Assembly (NCBI GenBank): GCA_002699725.1
Contig: PACE01000058.1
Coordinates: 50,454-64,137 of the forward strand
Reading direction: 5' to 3'
Origin: Acidimicrobiaceae bacterium
GTDB lineage: Bacteria; Actinomycetota; Acidimicrobiia; Acidimicrobiales; MedAcidi-G1
DNA: 13,684 bases
Shown here: positions 7,130 to 13,684 of the stretch, piece after piece
Numbering within the stretch: position 1 is the first letter of the stretch
How the letters are laid out: every line of letters begins with the position of its first letter
Notes under the pieces: model-generated
Told to the model about the DNA's origin: nothing
The model's database searches: none
Seen by the model: the letters and a program-made list of their open reading frames with translations, nothing else
Program-made: the position numbers and the translations under genes

Positions 7130-7160
7130 ACCGTACCCCCCCAACACGCGGTGACTGCAA
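7130..7160 (-). promoter_or_regulatory. Possible promoter of the lipoprotein gene
   Basis: On the minus strand TTGCAG (7160-7155) and TACGGT (7135-7130) resemble -35 and -10 boxes, 19 bases apart, with a run of G in between. The predicted leader of about 30 bases ends with the strong SD before the GTG at 7092. The spacing is long, so this is tentative. Confidence 0.25.
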
Positions 7161-7178
7161 GAGGGCTGAATTACTGGT

Positions 7179-7218
7179 CCACCTCGAAGACCTCATCGCC
7201 GCAGAACTCCTGGACTGA
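7179..7218 (+). pseudogene. Direct repeat copy 2: orphan 3' remnant of an acyl-CoA dehydrogenase gene
   Basis: The plus strand reads HLEDLIAAELLD then TGA (7216-7218), repeating the last codons of the dehydrogenase at 5399-6517. Over 7179-7215 there are three differences from copy 1 (GAG/GAA, GCC/GCA, CTC/CTG). All are third-codon-position and silent, so both copies seem to have diverged while still coding. No dehydrogenase body precedes the remnant; the lipoprotein gene lies between the two copies instead. The rest of the gap (7093-7178) shows only a possible promoter. Confidence 0.75.
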
Positions 7219-7234
7219 GGTCAGAACAATCCAC

Positions 7235-7839
7235 TCAACGGCCGGGGCATTCCCACTCGTCACGGAGTCGGTCGACTACACCGGGTTCGTAGCAGTGGGT
7301 GAGGTCGCCTGCGAACCTCCGGATGGAGATGCCTTCGAGCACGAACCTGCCCGGACCGTCGACCCAGCACGCCGGTCGGGGACGTGAGGCCAGGCCATAG
7401 TCCAGTGCGATCAGGTCCTGAAGTCGCCGCACGCAGGCAGGTGGTGTGGCGCCGAGCCGATGTGGTCGCACTGCAGGCTGACGAGCCTGAGGCAGAAGTC
7501 GTGGACGAACGGGTGCCCTGCGATGAGTGCGTCGAGTCGTTCGGTCCTGTTTCCCTCGAGTTCGACGTCGAGGCGACCGGCACCTGCCAGGATCGCCTCG
7601 TAGTAGTCGGAGTCCGACTGTGGCTGGCCGACCGGGTCCTCCTCGCCCGTCCGTTCGAGCGACACCATGCCGACGTGGCGGTCCCCGCAGTCCTTCCAGT
7701 CCGACAGGAGGGACTCGAGGGCGAGCCACCCGGTCGGCCACGGTGGCAGCGGCACCCGGAAGGAGAACAGCCCCTCGTCGCGCTCGGCGTCACCTGCGGC
7801 TGCCATCCGACGCCATACCGGAACCGTTCGTTGATCCAT
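7235..7839 (-). pseudogene. Frameshifted paralogue of the neighbouring lipoprotein
   Basis: From an ATG at 7839 one frame codes for 142 residues with strong GC3 bias, then ends at 7411 soon after LVSLQCDHIGSAPHHLPAC. A second, overlapping frame continues in convincing codons (VRRLQDLIALDYGLA ... DEWECPGR) to a TGA at 7235-7237. Joining them needs one base lost (or two gained) near 7420-7440. The block at 7657-7764, VPLPPWP...DWKDCGDRHVGMVSL, matches the adjacent lipoprotein at 15 of about 35 positions, including D-W-x-x-C-x-x-R-H-x-G. No signal peptide is visible. Codons in a third frame back to about 7920 ([18 protein letters not shown]) also look coding, which would mean a second frameshift. 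It could be a decayed gene or carry sequencing errors. Confidence 0.55.
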
Positions 7840-7917
7840 GTCGTCGCCTCCGGATCGTCAACCCGTCGGGCACGAAAATAGGCGGGTTCGACGTCCTGTG
7901 CCGGTCGCGGGTGTCGC

Positions 7918-8565
7918 TCAGCCCAGGACACCTGTCGGGCAGGTGAGGCCGGTGCCGCCGAGGCCGCAGTAGCCCATCGGGTTCCTCGCCAGGTACTGCT
8001 GGTGGTACTCCTCGGCGAAGTAGAAGGGGCCACGGTCGACGATCTCGGTCGTGATCGGATCGAAGTGGGCGGCGGCCAGCAGCGGGGCGAAGGCGTCACG
8101 GGTGGCCTCGGCGGCGGCCCGCTGGGCATCGTCGGCGACGTAGATCCCCGAGCGGTACTGGGTGCCGACGTCGTTGCCCTGGCGCATCCCCATGGTGGGG
8201 TCGTGGTTGTCCCAGAACACCCCGAGCACCCCCTCGAGCGGGATCTCGGCTGGGTCGAACACGACCAGCACCGCCTCGTTGTGCCCGGTCAGGCCGGAGC
8301 ACACCTCCTCGTAGGTGGGATTCGAGGTGTGACCGCCCGAGTAGCCGACGGCGCTGGTCCACACGCCGGGCGTCTCCCAGAAGCAACGCTCGGCGCCCCA
8401 GAAGCAGCCCATGCCGACGACGAGCGTCTCGAACCCGTCGGGGTACGGCGGGGCGATCGGCCGGCCGTTGACGACGTGTGCGTCCTGCACCGGCATCGAC
8501 ATGTCACGGCCCGCAAGCGCCTCGTCGGGCCCGGGGATCGTGAGTGGCCTACCGCGAAAGGACAT
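7918..8565 (-). CDS. msrA: Peptide-methionine (S)-S-oxide reductase MsrA
   Basis: 215 residues from an ATG at 8565. GCFWGAER (53-60) is the MsrA signature with Cys54 as nucleophile. [36 protein letters not shown] and [12 protein letters not shown] follow in the order of the family, and the C-terminus [16 protein letters not shown] carries the resolving cysteines (Cys200, Cys209). The enzyme reduces S-methionine sulfoxide in proteins and free methionine using thioredoxin-type reductants in the cytoplasm. The length is normal for the long-N-terminus form. Only a weak G-rich SD precedes the ATG. It is read in the same direction as the neighbouring genes but separated from them, and is probably a stand-alone oxidative-stress gene. 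Confidence 0.95.
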   Translation of the reverse strand: MSFRGRPLTIPGPDEALAGRDMSMPVQDAHVVNGRPIAPPYPDGFETLVVGMGCFWGAERCFWETPGVWTSAVGYSGGHTSNPTYEEVCSGLTGHNEAVLVVFDPAEIPLEGVLGVFWDNHDPTMGMRQGNDVGTQYRSGIYVADDAQRAAAEATRDAFAPLLAAAHFDPITTEIVDRGPFYFAEEYHQQYLARNPMGYCGLGGTGLTCPTGVLG

Positions 8566-8585
8566 CCCCCGAGACTACGCCCGGT

Positions 8586-9398
8586 TCAGAACGTGAAGGC
8601 CAGGTTCATGGCCAACTGGCGGGCCAGTTCCTCATCGCCACCGATCGTGACCCGCCCGTCGGCGAGGTAGGGGCCCGGGTCGGCACGGCCGCCGGTGAGG
8701 GCCGCGAAGTCCGTCGACGACACGGCCAGCGTGGCGGTCGGACCACCCTCGAGTTCGTCGACAGCCGTCGCCCGGCCGTCGACCGCCACCCGCATCACCC
8801 GTTCCACGGGACCGGTCAGCGTGACCTCGACGCGGCTGCCGTCGGGGGCGCCGCCCTTCTTGCCGATGATGTAGCCGATGGCGGTCCCGACCTCGTCGAT
8901 CGACATCTCGGCCGGGAGCCCCGACTCGTCGCCGGGCATGCCCAACGGCTCGCGGCAGTCCTGGAGGTGCAGCCAGGCGTCGTAGACCCGGATGTGCATG
9001 AAGCGGCCGTAGGGGGCCTCTCCGATCGGCGTCCAGCCCACGGCGAGGAACTCGTCGTCGGACATGGCGTCCAGGTCACCGAGGCGCTTCGCCGAGATCT
9101 CCCGAAACGCCTCGAGCACGGCAGCGCCCGATCCCGACCGGAACGACTCGACCCACTTCTCGTTGTTGGTGGCCATCGGATGCTTGATGTGGTCACCGCT
9201 GACCTCGAGGTCCGGCATCGGGCGGCCGTCCAGCATGAGCTCGGTGCCGGTGATGTGGGCCAGGTTGTCCTGGACGGTCCAGCCCGGACAGCGGCTGGGC
9301 GTGGCCCAGTCGTCGCCGGAGAGCCCACCTGCGAAGGCGTCCCACTGGCCCCATGCCTCGGCCAGTCCGGTCAGGATGCGTACGCGGTCGATGTCCAT
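8586..9398 (-). CDS. DinB/MDMPI-family mycothiol-dependent-type protein with SCP2-like C-terminus
   Basis: 270 residues from an ATG at 9398, preferred over an in-frame ATG at 9404 because the SD GGAG (complement of 9405-9408) is then six bases upstream. CPGWTVQDNLAHITG (37-51) and RVYDAWLHLQDCR (137-149) are signatures of the mycothiol-dependent maleylpyruvate-isomerase-like DinB fold; His48, Asp140 and His144 would be the metal ligands, with Asp where the characterised enzyme has Glu. The C-terminal segment ATLAVSSTDFAALTGGRADP ... DGRVTIGGDEELARQL resembles the SCP2-like MDMPI C-domain. Family members use mycothiol as cofactor or transfer partner; many are uncharacterised. It is 13 bases downstream of the DsbA-like gene, so the two are probably cotranscribed. 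No specific substrate can be named. Confidence 0.78.
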   Translation of the reverse strand: MDIDRVRILTGLAEAWGQWDAFAGGLSGDDWATPSRCPGWTVQDNLAHITGTELMLDGRPMPDLEVSGDHIKHPMATNNEKWVESFRSGSGAAVLEAFREISAKRLGDLDAMSDDEFLAVGWTPIGEAPYGRFMHIRVYDAWLHLQDCREPLGMPGDESGLPAEMSIDEVGTAIGYIIGKKGGAPDGSRVEVTLTGPVERVMRVAVDGRATAVDELEGGPTATLAVSSTDFAALTGGRADPGPYLADGRVTIGGDEELARQLAMNLAFTF

Positions 9399-9411
9399 TG
9401 TCATCTCCGAT

Positions 9412-10110
9412 TCAGGGAGTCGGGTTGGCGACCGCGTTCCAGTCGCGGGCCTCGATATAGGGCTGGAAGACCTTGCCGATGGCAGCGAGGTCACTTGGCA
9501 TCTTGGGTCGCTGCAACTCGTAGAGCTGCGGGAACTCGAGCCAGCTGACGACCAGCGCCCAGAGCCGGTCGGCGGCCTCGCCGGTGGGCGGGTCGATGAG
9601 CACCGGCCCGAAGAGCTTGAGGGACTCGTCGTCGTCGGCACCGGGGAACACCAACGTCGGCACGCCCCAGCCGCCGAGGCCGATCACCCGCTCGTGGTCT
9701 GCACGGACGGCGTCGTGGGTGGTTGGGTCGGCGAGTGCCTCGTCGACGATCCCCGGATCCAGGTCCATCTCGGCGAGGAGGGCACGGGCCACGGCCGGCT
9801 CGTGGGGCTTGCGACCCTCGACGTGGAGCGCAGTGCCGGCCTTGAGGTACCAGGCGTCGTTGAGGGCGGGGTCCTCGCGCTTGAGGAGGGCGCCGACGCG
9901 CATCATGGACCAACCGTACGACCACTCCCGCTCCCACGGGTGCTTCTTGCCCTCCAGGCGGTTGACCTCCTCGAGGCTGAAGAAGCGCCAGTCGACCTCG
10001 AGCCCGAGGCGGTCGCGGACCTCGCGCATCCAGTGGGAGGTCTGGTAGGCCCAGGGGCAGATCACATCGAAGTGGAAGTCGACCCTCGTCGGGGTGGAGG
10101 CCTCAGTCAT
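9412..10110 (-). CDS. DsbA-family thioredoxin-fold oxidoreductase (FrnE/HCCA isomerase-like)
   Basis: 232 residues from an ATG at 10110. The start VDFHFDVICPWAYQTSHWM holds the active-site region, with Cys18 in CPWAY; the second Cys of a C-x-x-C pair is absent. WRFFSLEEVN (41-50) and the cis-proline loop GWGVPTLVF (147-155, Pro151) follow, as in the DSBA-like domain of cytoplasmic FrnE/HCCA-isomerase relatives. There is no signal peptide, so it should act in the cytoplasm. The single Cys suggests a glutathione- or mycothiol-linked transferase/isomerase rather than a disulfide oxidase. The start overlaps the stop of the acyl-CoA ligase by eight bases and the mycothiol-type gene follows, so these three genes form an apparent operon. 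Confidence 0.82.
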   Translation of the reverse strand: MTEASTPTRVDFHFDVICPWAYQTSHWMREVRDRLGLEVDWRFFSLEEVNRLEGKKHPWEREWSYGWSMMRVGALLKREDPALNDAWYLKAGTALHVEGRKPHEPAVARALLAEMDLDPGIVDEALADPTTHDAVRADHERVIGLGGWGVPTLVFPGADDDESLKLFGPVLIDPPTGEAADRLWALVVSWLEFPQLYELQRPKMPSDLAAIGKVFQPYIEARDWNAVANPTP

Positions 10111-11707
10111 CACAGAGAGCCTCGCGCAACTCGTGGCGGAGCACCTTGCCGAGCGAATTGCGGGGCAGCGCATCGATGCACAGCATCCGGCGAGGCAGTT
10201 TGTGGGGTGCCAGTCGGTCCTTGGCGAACTCCCGGAGTTCGTCGATGGTCGGACAGGACAGGCCCTCGACCGCTACCACGAACGCCACGACCTCCTCGCC
10301 CCACTCCTCCGACACGGATCCGGCGACGGCGACCTCGGCGACGGCCGGGTGGGCGGCGAGCGCCTCGTCGACCTCGGCCGGGAACACGTTGAGCCCACCG
10401 GAGATGATCAACTCCTTGGCCCGGCCGGTGATCGTGACATAGCCGTCGTCGTCGACAGAACCGAGGTCGCCGGTCCGGAACCAGGCGGCGGCATCGACTT
10501 CATCGGCCACGAATGCCTCGACGGTGGCATCGGGACGCTCCCAGTAGCCGCCGAACACGCTCGGCCCACGTACGAGGATCTCCGATGTTGCAGGGTCGAG
10601 ATGGAGTTCGACCCCGGGCAGCGGAAAGCCGACGCTGCCCGCCCGCCGTTCTCCTTCAAAGGGGTTCGACACCAGCATCACCGTCTCGGTCATGCCGTAG
10701 CGCTCGAGGACCGAAATGCCGACGGCGGCGAAGCGTGCGTGGAGCGCAGGCGAGAGCGGCGCCGAGCCCGCCACGCAAAGGCGCAGACGGCCGAGATCGG
10801 TCACCCGGTCGTGCTCGGCGAGCCGGTGGTACATCGTCGGAACTCCGAAGAACATGGTGCAGTCGTGTTCGGCGATGCCGTCCAGCACCCGGTCCGGGGC
10901 GAACCCCGACTGGAGAACCGCCGATCCCCCAGCCAGCAGGGCGCCGTGGAGGCCCACGCCCAGGCCGTGCATGTGGAACAGCGGCAGGCAGAGCAGCAGT
11001 CGGTCGGCTTCGGTCCAGCGCCACGCAAGGCGCACCGACTCGGCGCCGGCCAGCAGGTTCGCCTGGGTCAGCACCGCCCCCTTGGGTGCGCCGGTGGTGC
11101 CCGACGTGTAGCCGATGGTCGCCGGATCATCGGGTGCTGCACCGTCGAGCACCGGAGTTGGGCCGTCAGGCAGGTCGACTGCCGTGGTGCCGACGATCAG
11201 GCCGTCGTCGAGACCAAGGAGCAGGTCGGCCCAGCCGTCGTTGTCCACGAGCGCCGCCGTCGGCCGGCAGTCGGAGGCGATGTGAGCCAGTTCCTCGCCG
11301 GTGTAGGTGCCGTTGACCGGCACGACGACGAGTCCCAGTCTCAGGCACGCCACGTGGGCGGCCGCCAGGTCGAGCGACGACGGTCCGGAGACCAGTACCC
11401 GGTCGCCGACGACGAGCCCCGAGGCGGCCAGGCGACCGGCCACCGTCGACGTGCGCTCGAGGAACTCCCCCCGGGTGGTCCAGGCGCCGTCGGCGTGGAG
11501 TAGCGGCCGGTCCGGATCGTAAGTCAGGCGGTCGGTCCAGGCGCCGACGAGGGTGCCCGGAGCGGGGAGGTCGAAGCACCCGTCGTGCTCGGGAGGCAGG
11601 TGGGCGGACCAGTGCTGGGCTCGGTCCGGGCTCACCGTCGCGACGGTAGCCCCCGGGACCTCCCACTTGACGGCCGCCCCTTCCTCCGCGATGCTAATGT
11701 GGTCCAT
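10103..11707 (-). CDS. AMP-forming acyl-CoA synthetase, malonyl/methylmalonyl-CoA synthetase-like
   Basis: 534 residues if started at ATG 11707. YTSGTTGAPKG (200-210) is the ATP-binding loop. LPLFHMHGLGVG, FGVPTMYHRL, AGSAPLSPALH, LERYGMTET and SNPFEGERRAGSVGFPLPG follow; the last three closely resemble malonyl-CoA synthetase (MatB/ACSF3) signatures. GRAKELIISGGLNVFPAEV and the catalytic Lys521 in PRNSLGKVLRHEL complete the C-terminal domain. The enzyme should adenylate a short, possibly dicarboxylic acid and form its CoA thioester. The start is uncertain: the ATG lies inside a palindrome and has no good SD, the first 50 residues do not match the family, and a GTG at 11635 (510 residues) is an alternative, also without a clear SD. 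It is divergent from the monooxygenase gene and heads the ligase-DsbA-mycothiol operon. Confidence 0.85.
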   Translation of the reverse strand: MDHISIAEEGAAVKWEVPGATVATVSPDRAQHWSAHLPPEHDGCFDLPAPGTLVGAWTDRLTYDPDRPLLHADGAWTTRGEFLERTSTVAGRLAASGLVVGDRVLVSGPSSLDLAAAHVACLRLGLVVVPVNGTYTGEELAHIASDCRPTAALVDNDGWADLLLGLDDGLIVGTTAVDLPDGPTPVLDGAAPDDPATIGYTSGTTGAPKGAVLTQANLLAGAESVRLAWRWTEADRLLLCLPLFHMHGLGVGLHGALLAGGSAVLQSGFAPDRVLDGIAEHDCTMFFGVPTMYHRLAEHDRVTDLGRLRLCVAGSAPLSPALHARFAAVGISVLERYGMTETVMLVSNPFEGERRAGSVGFPLPGVELHLDPATSEILVRGPSVFGGYWERPDATVEAFVADEVDAAAWFRTGDLGSVDDDGYVTITGRAKELIISGGLNVFPAEVDEALAAHPAVAEVAVAGSVSEEWGEEVVAFVVAVEGLSCPTIDELREFAKDRLAPHKLPRRMLCIDALPRNSLGKVLRHELREALCDD

Positions 11708-11710
11708 TAG
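11694..11710. promoter_or_regulatory. Palindrome between the divergent ligase and monooxygenase genes
   Basis: CTAATG (11694-11699) and CATTAG (11705-11710) are perfect inverted repeats with a five-base spacer. The site lies 27 bases before the monooxygenase ATG and covers the longest possible ligase start. The plus strand also has TGCTAATGT (11692-11700), which resembles an extended -10 element for the monooxygenase. The most likely role is an operator/promoter overlap for the divergent pair. Confidence 0.45.
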
Positions 11711-11736
11711 TACTTGACCCCGACAAAGGAGACCCG

Positions 11737-12948
11737 ATGGAGTTCGGCATCTTCGCCAACGGCTATACGCCCGGCCCCGCCGCCCATGACAGCGAGAGCG
11801 AGCACTTCGAGCTCCTGCGGGAGGCCGAGTTCGGCATTCTCGCCGACAAGCACAACTGGAAGTACATCTGGTTCGGCGAACACCACGGCCTGACCGAGTA
11901 CAGCCACATGTCGGCGCCGTCGCCCCTCATGGGCTGGGTGGCCGCCCAGACCGACTACATCCACATGGGCTCGGCCATCACGAGCCTCCCCACCAACAAG
12001 GAGCACCCGGTCCGCATCGCCGAGCGGGCGGCCATGCTCGACCACGTCACAAACCGTCGCTTCGAGTTCGGCACCGGCCGTGGCGCCGGCAGTCACGAAC
12101 TGCGAACCTTCAACGTGATGGACCCGGCCGAGACCAAGGCCCAGTGGGACGAGGTCATCCGCGAAATCCCGCGGATGTGGGAGCAGAAGGACTACGACTT
12201 CGACGGCGAGTTCTTCACCGTCCCGACCCCGCACAACGTCCTCCCCAAGCCGTACGGGCCTGGCCATCCGCCGCTCTGGGTGGCTTGCGGAAACCCGCCC
12301 ACCTTCGCCAAGGCGGGTTCGCTCGGCATCGGCGCCATCGCCTTCAACTTCGAACCGATCCACAACCTCAAGGGCCGCGTCGATTCCTACAAGGAGGCCA
12401 TCCAGGACCCAGTCGCGCAGGTCGGCCAGTTCAAGAACGACAACGTGATGATGACCAACTCGTGTCTCTGCCTCGAGGACCGCGAGGAGGCCCGGGCGAT
12501 CGCCAAGTCGAAGGGTCGCGGCTACCTCGTCACGATGGTCAACCTTTACCACGACACGATGCCCAAGTCGCCCGACGCCATCGTCTGGCCGAACCCGCCG
12601 ATGACCCCGGACTGGACCGACGAGATGCTCGACATGGCGATCGAGGGCGGCTACATGCTCTGCGGCAACCCCGAGGAGGTCTGCGAGCAGGTCGCCCGCT
12701 ATCAGGAGGTCGGCTGTGACCAGGTCGTGTTCGGCCTCCCCGTCGAGGGAATGAGCCACGAACAGCACCTTGAGATGATCGAGCTGTTCGGTGACCACGT
12801 GATCCCCGAGTACGACCGGGACCGCACCCACTCCACGGACCACTACCGGGCGACCGCCGAGCGCTGCTTCCCGGACTTCCAGTACCCGGTTCCCGAGGGC
12901 ATCGACGTCGAGATCCTTCCCACGACGGCACTGCTGCCCCTGGCCTAG
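11737..12948 (+). CDS. Luciferase-like (LLM) flavin-dependent monooxygenase
   Basis: 403 residues from an ATG at 11737 preceded by a strong SD, AAAGGAG (11725-11731), at five bases. The start MEFGIFANGYTPG, then KYIWFGEHHGLTEYSHMSAP with the EHH motif, AAQTDYIHMGSAITSLP, HPVRIAERAAMLDHVTNRRFEFGTGRG and the C-terminal GNPEEVCEQVARYQEVGCDQVVFG give the TIM-barrel order of the bacterial luciferase-like family. The EHH loop resembles the FMN-linked alkanal-monooxygenase subgroup more than F420 enzymes, but the cofactor cannot be settled from this sequence. These enzymes insert oxygen from O2 into aldehydes, ketones, alkanes or other organics in the cytoplasm and need a flavin reductase, which is not encoded nearby. 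A TetR gene follows after 14 bases and is probably cotranscribed. Confidence 0.88.
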   Translation: MEFGIFANGYTPGPAAHDSESEHFELLREAEFGILADKHNWKYIWFGEHHGLTEYSHMSAPSPLMGWVAAQTDYIHMGSAITSLPTNKEHPVRIAERAAMLDHVTNRRFEFGTGRGAGSHELRTFNVMDPAETKAQWDEVIREIPRMWEQKDYDFDGEFFTVPTPHNVLPKPYGPGHPPLWVACGNPPTFAKAGSLGIGAIAFNFEPIHNLKGRVDSYKEAIQDPVAQVGQFKNDNVMMTNSCLCLEDREEARAIAKSKGRGYLVTMVNLYHDTMPKSPDAIVWPNPPMTPDWTDEMLDMAIEGGYMLCGNPEEVCEQVARYQEVGCDQVVFGLPVEGMSHEQHLEMIELFGDHVIPEYDRDRTHSTDHYRATAERCFPDFQYPVPEGIDVEILPTTALLPLA

Positions 12949-12959
12949 GAATCGGGCGC

Positions 12960-12972
12960 CACGTGCCACGTG
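12960..12972. promoter_or_regulatory. CACGTG pair forming a 13-nt palindrome over the tetR start
   Basis: CACGTG occurs at 12960-12965 and again at 12967-12972 with one base between, so the whole is symmetric. The GTG start of the tetR gene (12963) lies inside it. It may be an autoregulatory operator or a chance feature of GC-rich codons. Confidence 0.3.
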
Positions 12973-13586
12973 ACAGCACCGAGACCCGGGCCCGGCTGCA
13001 GGCCGAGGCCGAACGCCTCTTCGCCGAACAGGGCGTGTGGCAGGCCGGAGTCGGAGAGATCGTGGCCGCCGCGGGCCAACGCAACGCCTCGGCGCTGACG
13101 TACCACTTCGGCTCCCGGGAGGGGATCCTCGACCGGATCCTGGCCGAGCATGAGGAACCCATCGACATCCACCGCGGTGGCCTGCTCGCCGAACTCGACG
13201 ACGACCCCTCCACACACGCCCTCCTGGATGCCCTGGTCCGACCCATGTCGGCCCGGTTGGACCACGAGCGGGGTCGCCGCTACCTACGGATCGTGGCGCA
13301 GTTGGCAAGCCAGTTCTCGACATGGCGCGAGGCCCGGTCCGGGCTCGAGCACCGCCACCTCCTCCGGGCCCTGGACCTGCTCGAACGGCGGCCGGCCCAC
13401 CTCCCAGAACCGGTGCGCCGAGAACGACTCGTCGCCATGATGCAACTCATGACGTCCTCCCTCGCCGAGCGGGCACGCCTGCTCGATGCCGGCGACGACG
13501 CCGAACTCAGCGGTGCCGACTACGAGGCGAACCTCACCGACATGCTGGCCGGGGTCCTCGAGGCTCCCGCCGCGCTCCCTGCCTAA
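12963..13586 (+). CDS. TetR-family transcriptional regulator
   Basis: 207 residues from a GTG at 12963. Residues 7-55 have the TetR N-terminal DNA-binding pattern: ETRARLQAEAERLFAEQG, then VGEIVAAAGQRNASALTYHF with the recognition helix ending in the typical YHFGSREGIL. The rest is helical, Leu/Arg-rich and without a recognised ligand signature, as usual for this family. There is no strong SD; an AGGA lies about 12 bases upstream, so translation may be coupled to the monooxygenase gene that ends 14 bases before. The target could be the palindrome over its own start, the one at 11694-11710, or the paired operators at 576-598 and 1949-1971; the sequence does not decide. Confidence 0.87.
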   Translation: MPRDSTETRARLQAEAERLFAEQGVWQAGVGEIVAAAGQRNASALTYHFGSREGILDRILAEHEEPIDIHRGGLLAELDDDPSTHALLDALVRPMSARLDHERGRRYLRIVAQLASQFSTWREARSGLEHRHLLRALDLLERRPAHLPEPVRRERLVAMMQLMTSSLAERARLLDAGDDAELSGADYEANLTDMLAGVLEAPAALPA

Positions 13587-13609
13587 GCCCGCCGCTACCC
13601 TCGGCCTCC

Positions 13610-13684
13610 GTGCACGTCATCCTCGTCCGCCACGCCCGACCCGAGGTCGTGGTCGACTCCCCGACCGTCGCCGACCCCGGCCTC
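13610..13684 (+). CDS. Histidine phosphatase (phosphoglycerate mutase-like) family protein, partial
   Basis: A GTG at 13610 opens a frame that runs off the window after 25 codons: MHVILVRHARPEVVVDSPTV. The RHARP motif at residues 7-11, right after a short hydrophobic strand, is the N-terminal active-site motif of the histidine phosphatase superfamily, with His8 as the phospho-acceptor. It starts 23 bases after the tetR stop. Only the N-terminus is visible, so the specific substrate cannot be judged. Confidence 0.65.
   Translation, partial: MHVILVRHARPEVVVDSPTVADPGL

Noticed and set aside
6469..7218. The direct repeats as att sites of an integrated element
   Set aside because: Only one small lipoprotein gene lies between them and no integrase is present; silent codon differences fit homologous exchange better.
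6800..7741. Plus-strand open frames across the lipoprotein and its broken paralogue
   Set aside because: Their codon use is poor, and the minus strand has GC3 bias, an SD, a lipobox and paralogy to support it.
12949..12962. Terminator between the monooxygenase and tetR genes
   Set aside because: The gap is only 14 bases, with no stem followed by a T run; cotranscription is more likely.
11707..13323. 538-codon minus-strand open frame opposite the monooxygenase and tetR genes
   Set aside because: The translation is Arg/Gly/Val-rich with no motif, while the plus strand holds two clear protein families.

Overview
The window looks like chromosomal DNA from a high-GC actinobacterium, perhaps a member of the Acidimicrobiia. 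The support is strong third-position GC bias in every convincing gene, frequent GTG starts, a mycothiol-dependent (DinB/MDMPI) family enzyme, and acyl-CoA genes of the kind actinobacteria use for sterol and branched-lipid catabolism. The taxonomy is inference. No tRNA, rRNA, CRISPR array, transposase or integrase was seen.

Region 1 (1-6517) is a compact acyl-CoA catabolic locus. A partial minus-strand HMG-CoA-synthase-like/thiolase-fold gene (1-557) is divergent from a plus-strand run of six genes. These are a class III CoA transferase (660-1910), an acyl-CoA dehydrogenase with the catalytic Glu (2007-3200), an alpha-methylacyl-CoA racemase-like protein (3209-4375), two small MaoC/hot-dog proteins (4372-4908 and 4905-5399), and a second acyl-CoA dehydrogenase lacking the Glu (5399-6517). 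The last four overlap or almost touch. Both the dehydrogenase pair and the hydratase pair have complementary motif losses, as in the heteromeric ChsE and ChsH enzymes of steroid side-chain degradation. The likely route is CoA activation, C2 epimerisation, alpha,beta-dehydrogenation and hydration of a branched or bulky acyl-CoA. A near-identical palindromic operator lies before the first gene (576-598) and before the first dehydrogenase (1949-1971), so the locus is probably controlled by one repressor.

Region 2 (6514-7920) is a scar-like accessory patch. It holds a minus-strand lipoprotein gene of unrecognised family, a short second copy of the 3' end of the upstream dehydrogenase gene (about 7179-7218), and a frameshifted paralogue of the lipoprotein gene. 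The arrangement suggests homologous exchange or cassette insertion at the end of the operon.

Region 3 (7918-11707, minus strand) carries msrA, a mycothiol-dependent-type DinB/SCP2-like protein, a DsbA-like oxidoreductase and a malonyl-CoA-synthetase-like AMP-forming ligase. The last three form a tight apparent operon.

Region 4 (11737-13684, plus strand) carries a luciferase-like monooxygenase, a TetR-family regulator and the start of a histidine phosphatase gene. A small palindrome sits between the divergent ligase and monooxygenase genes, and another spans the start codon of the tetR gene.
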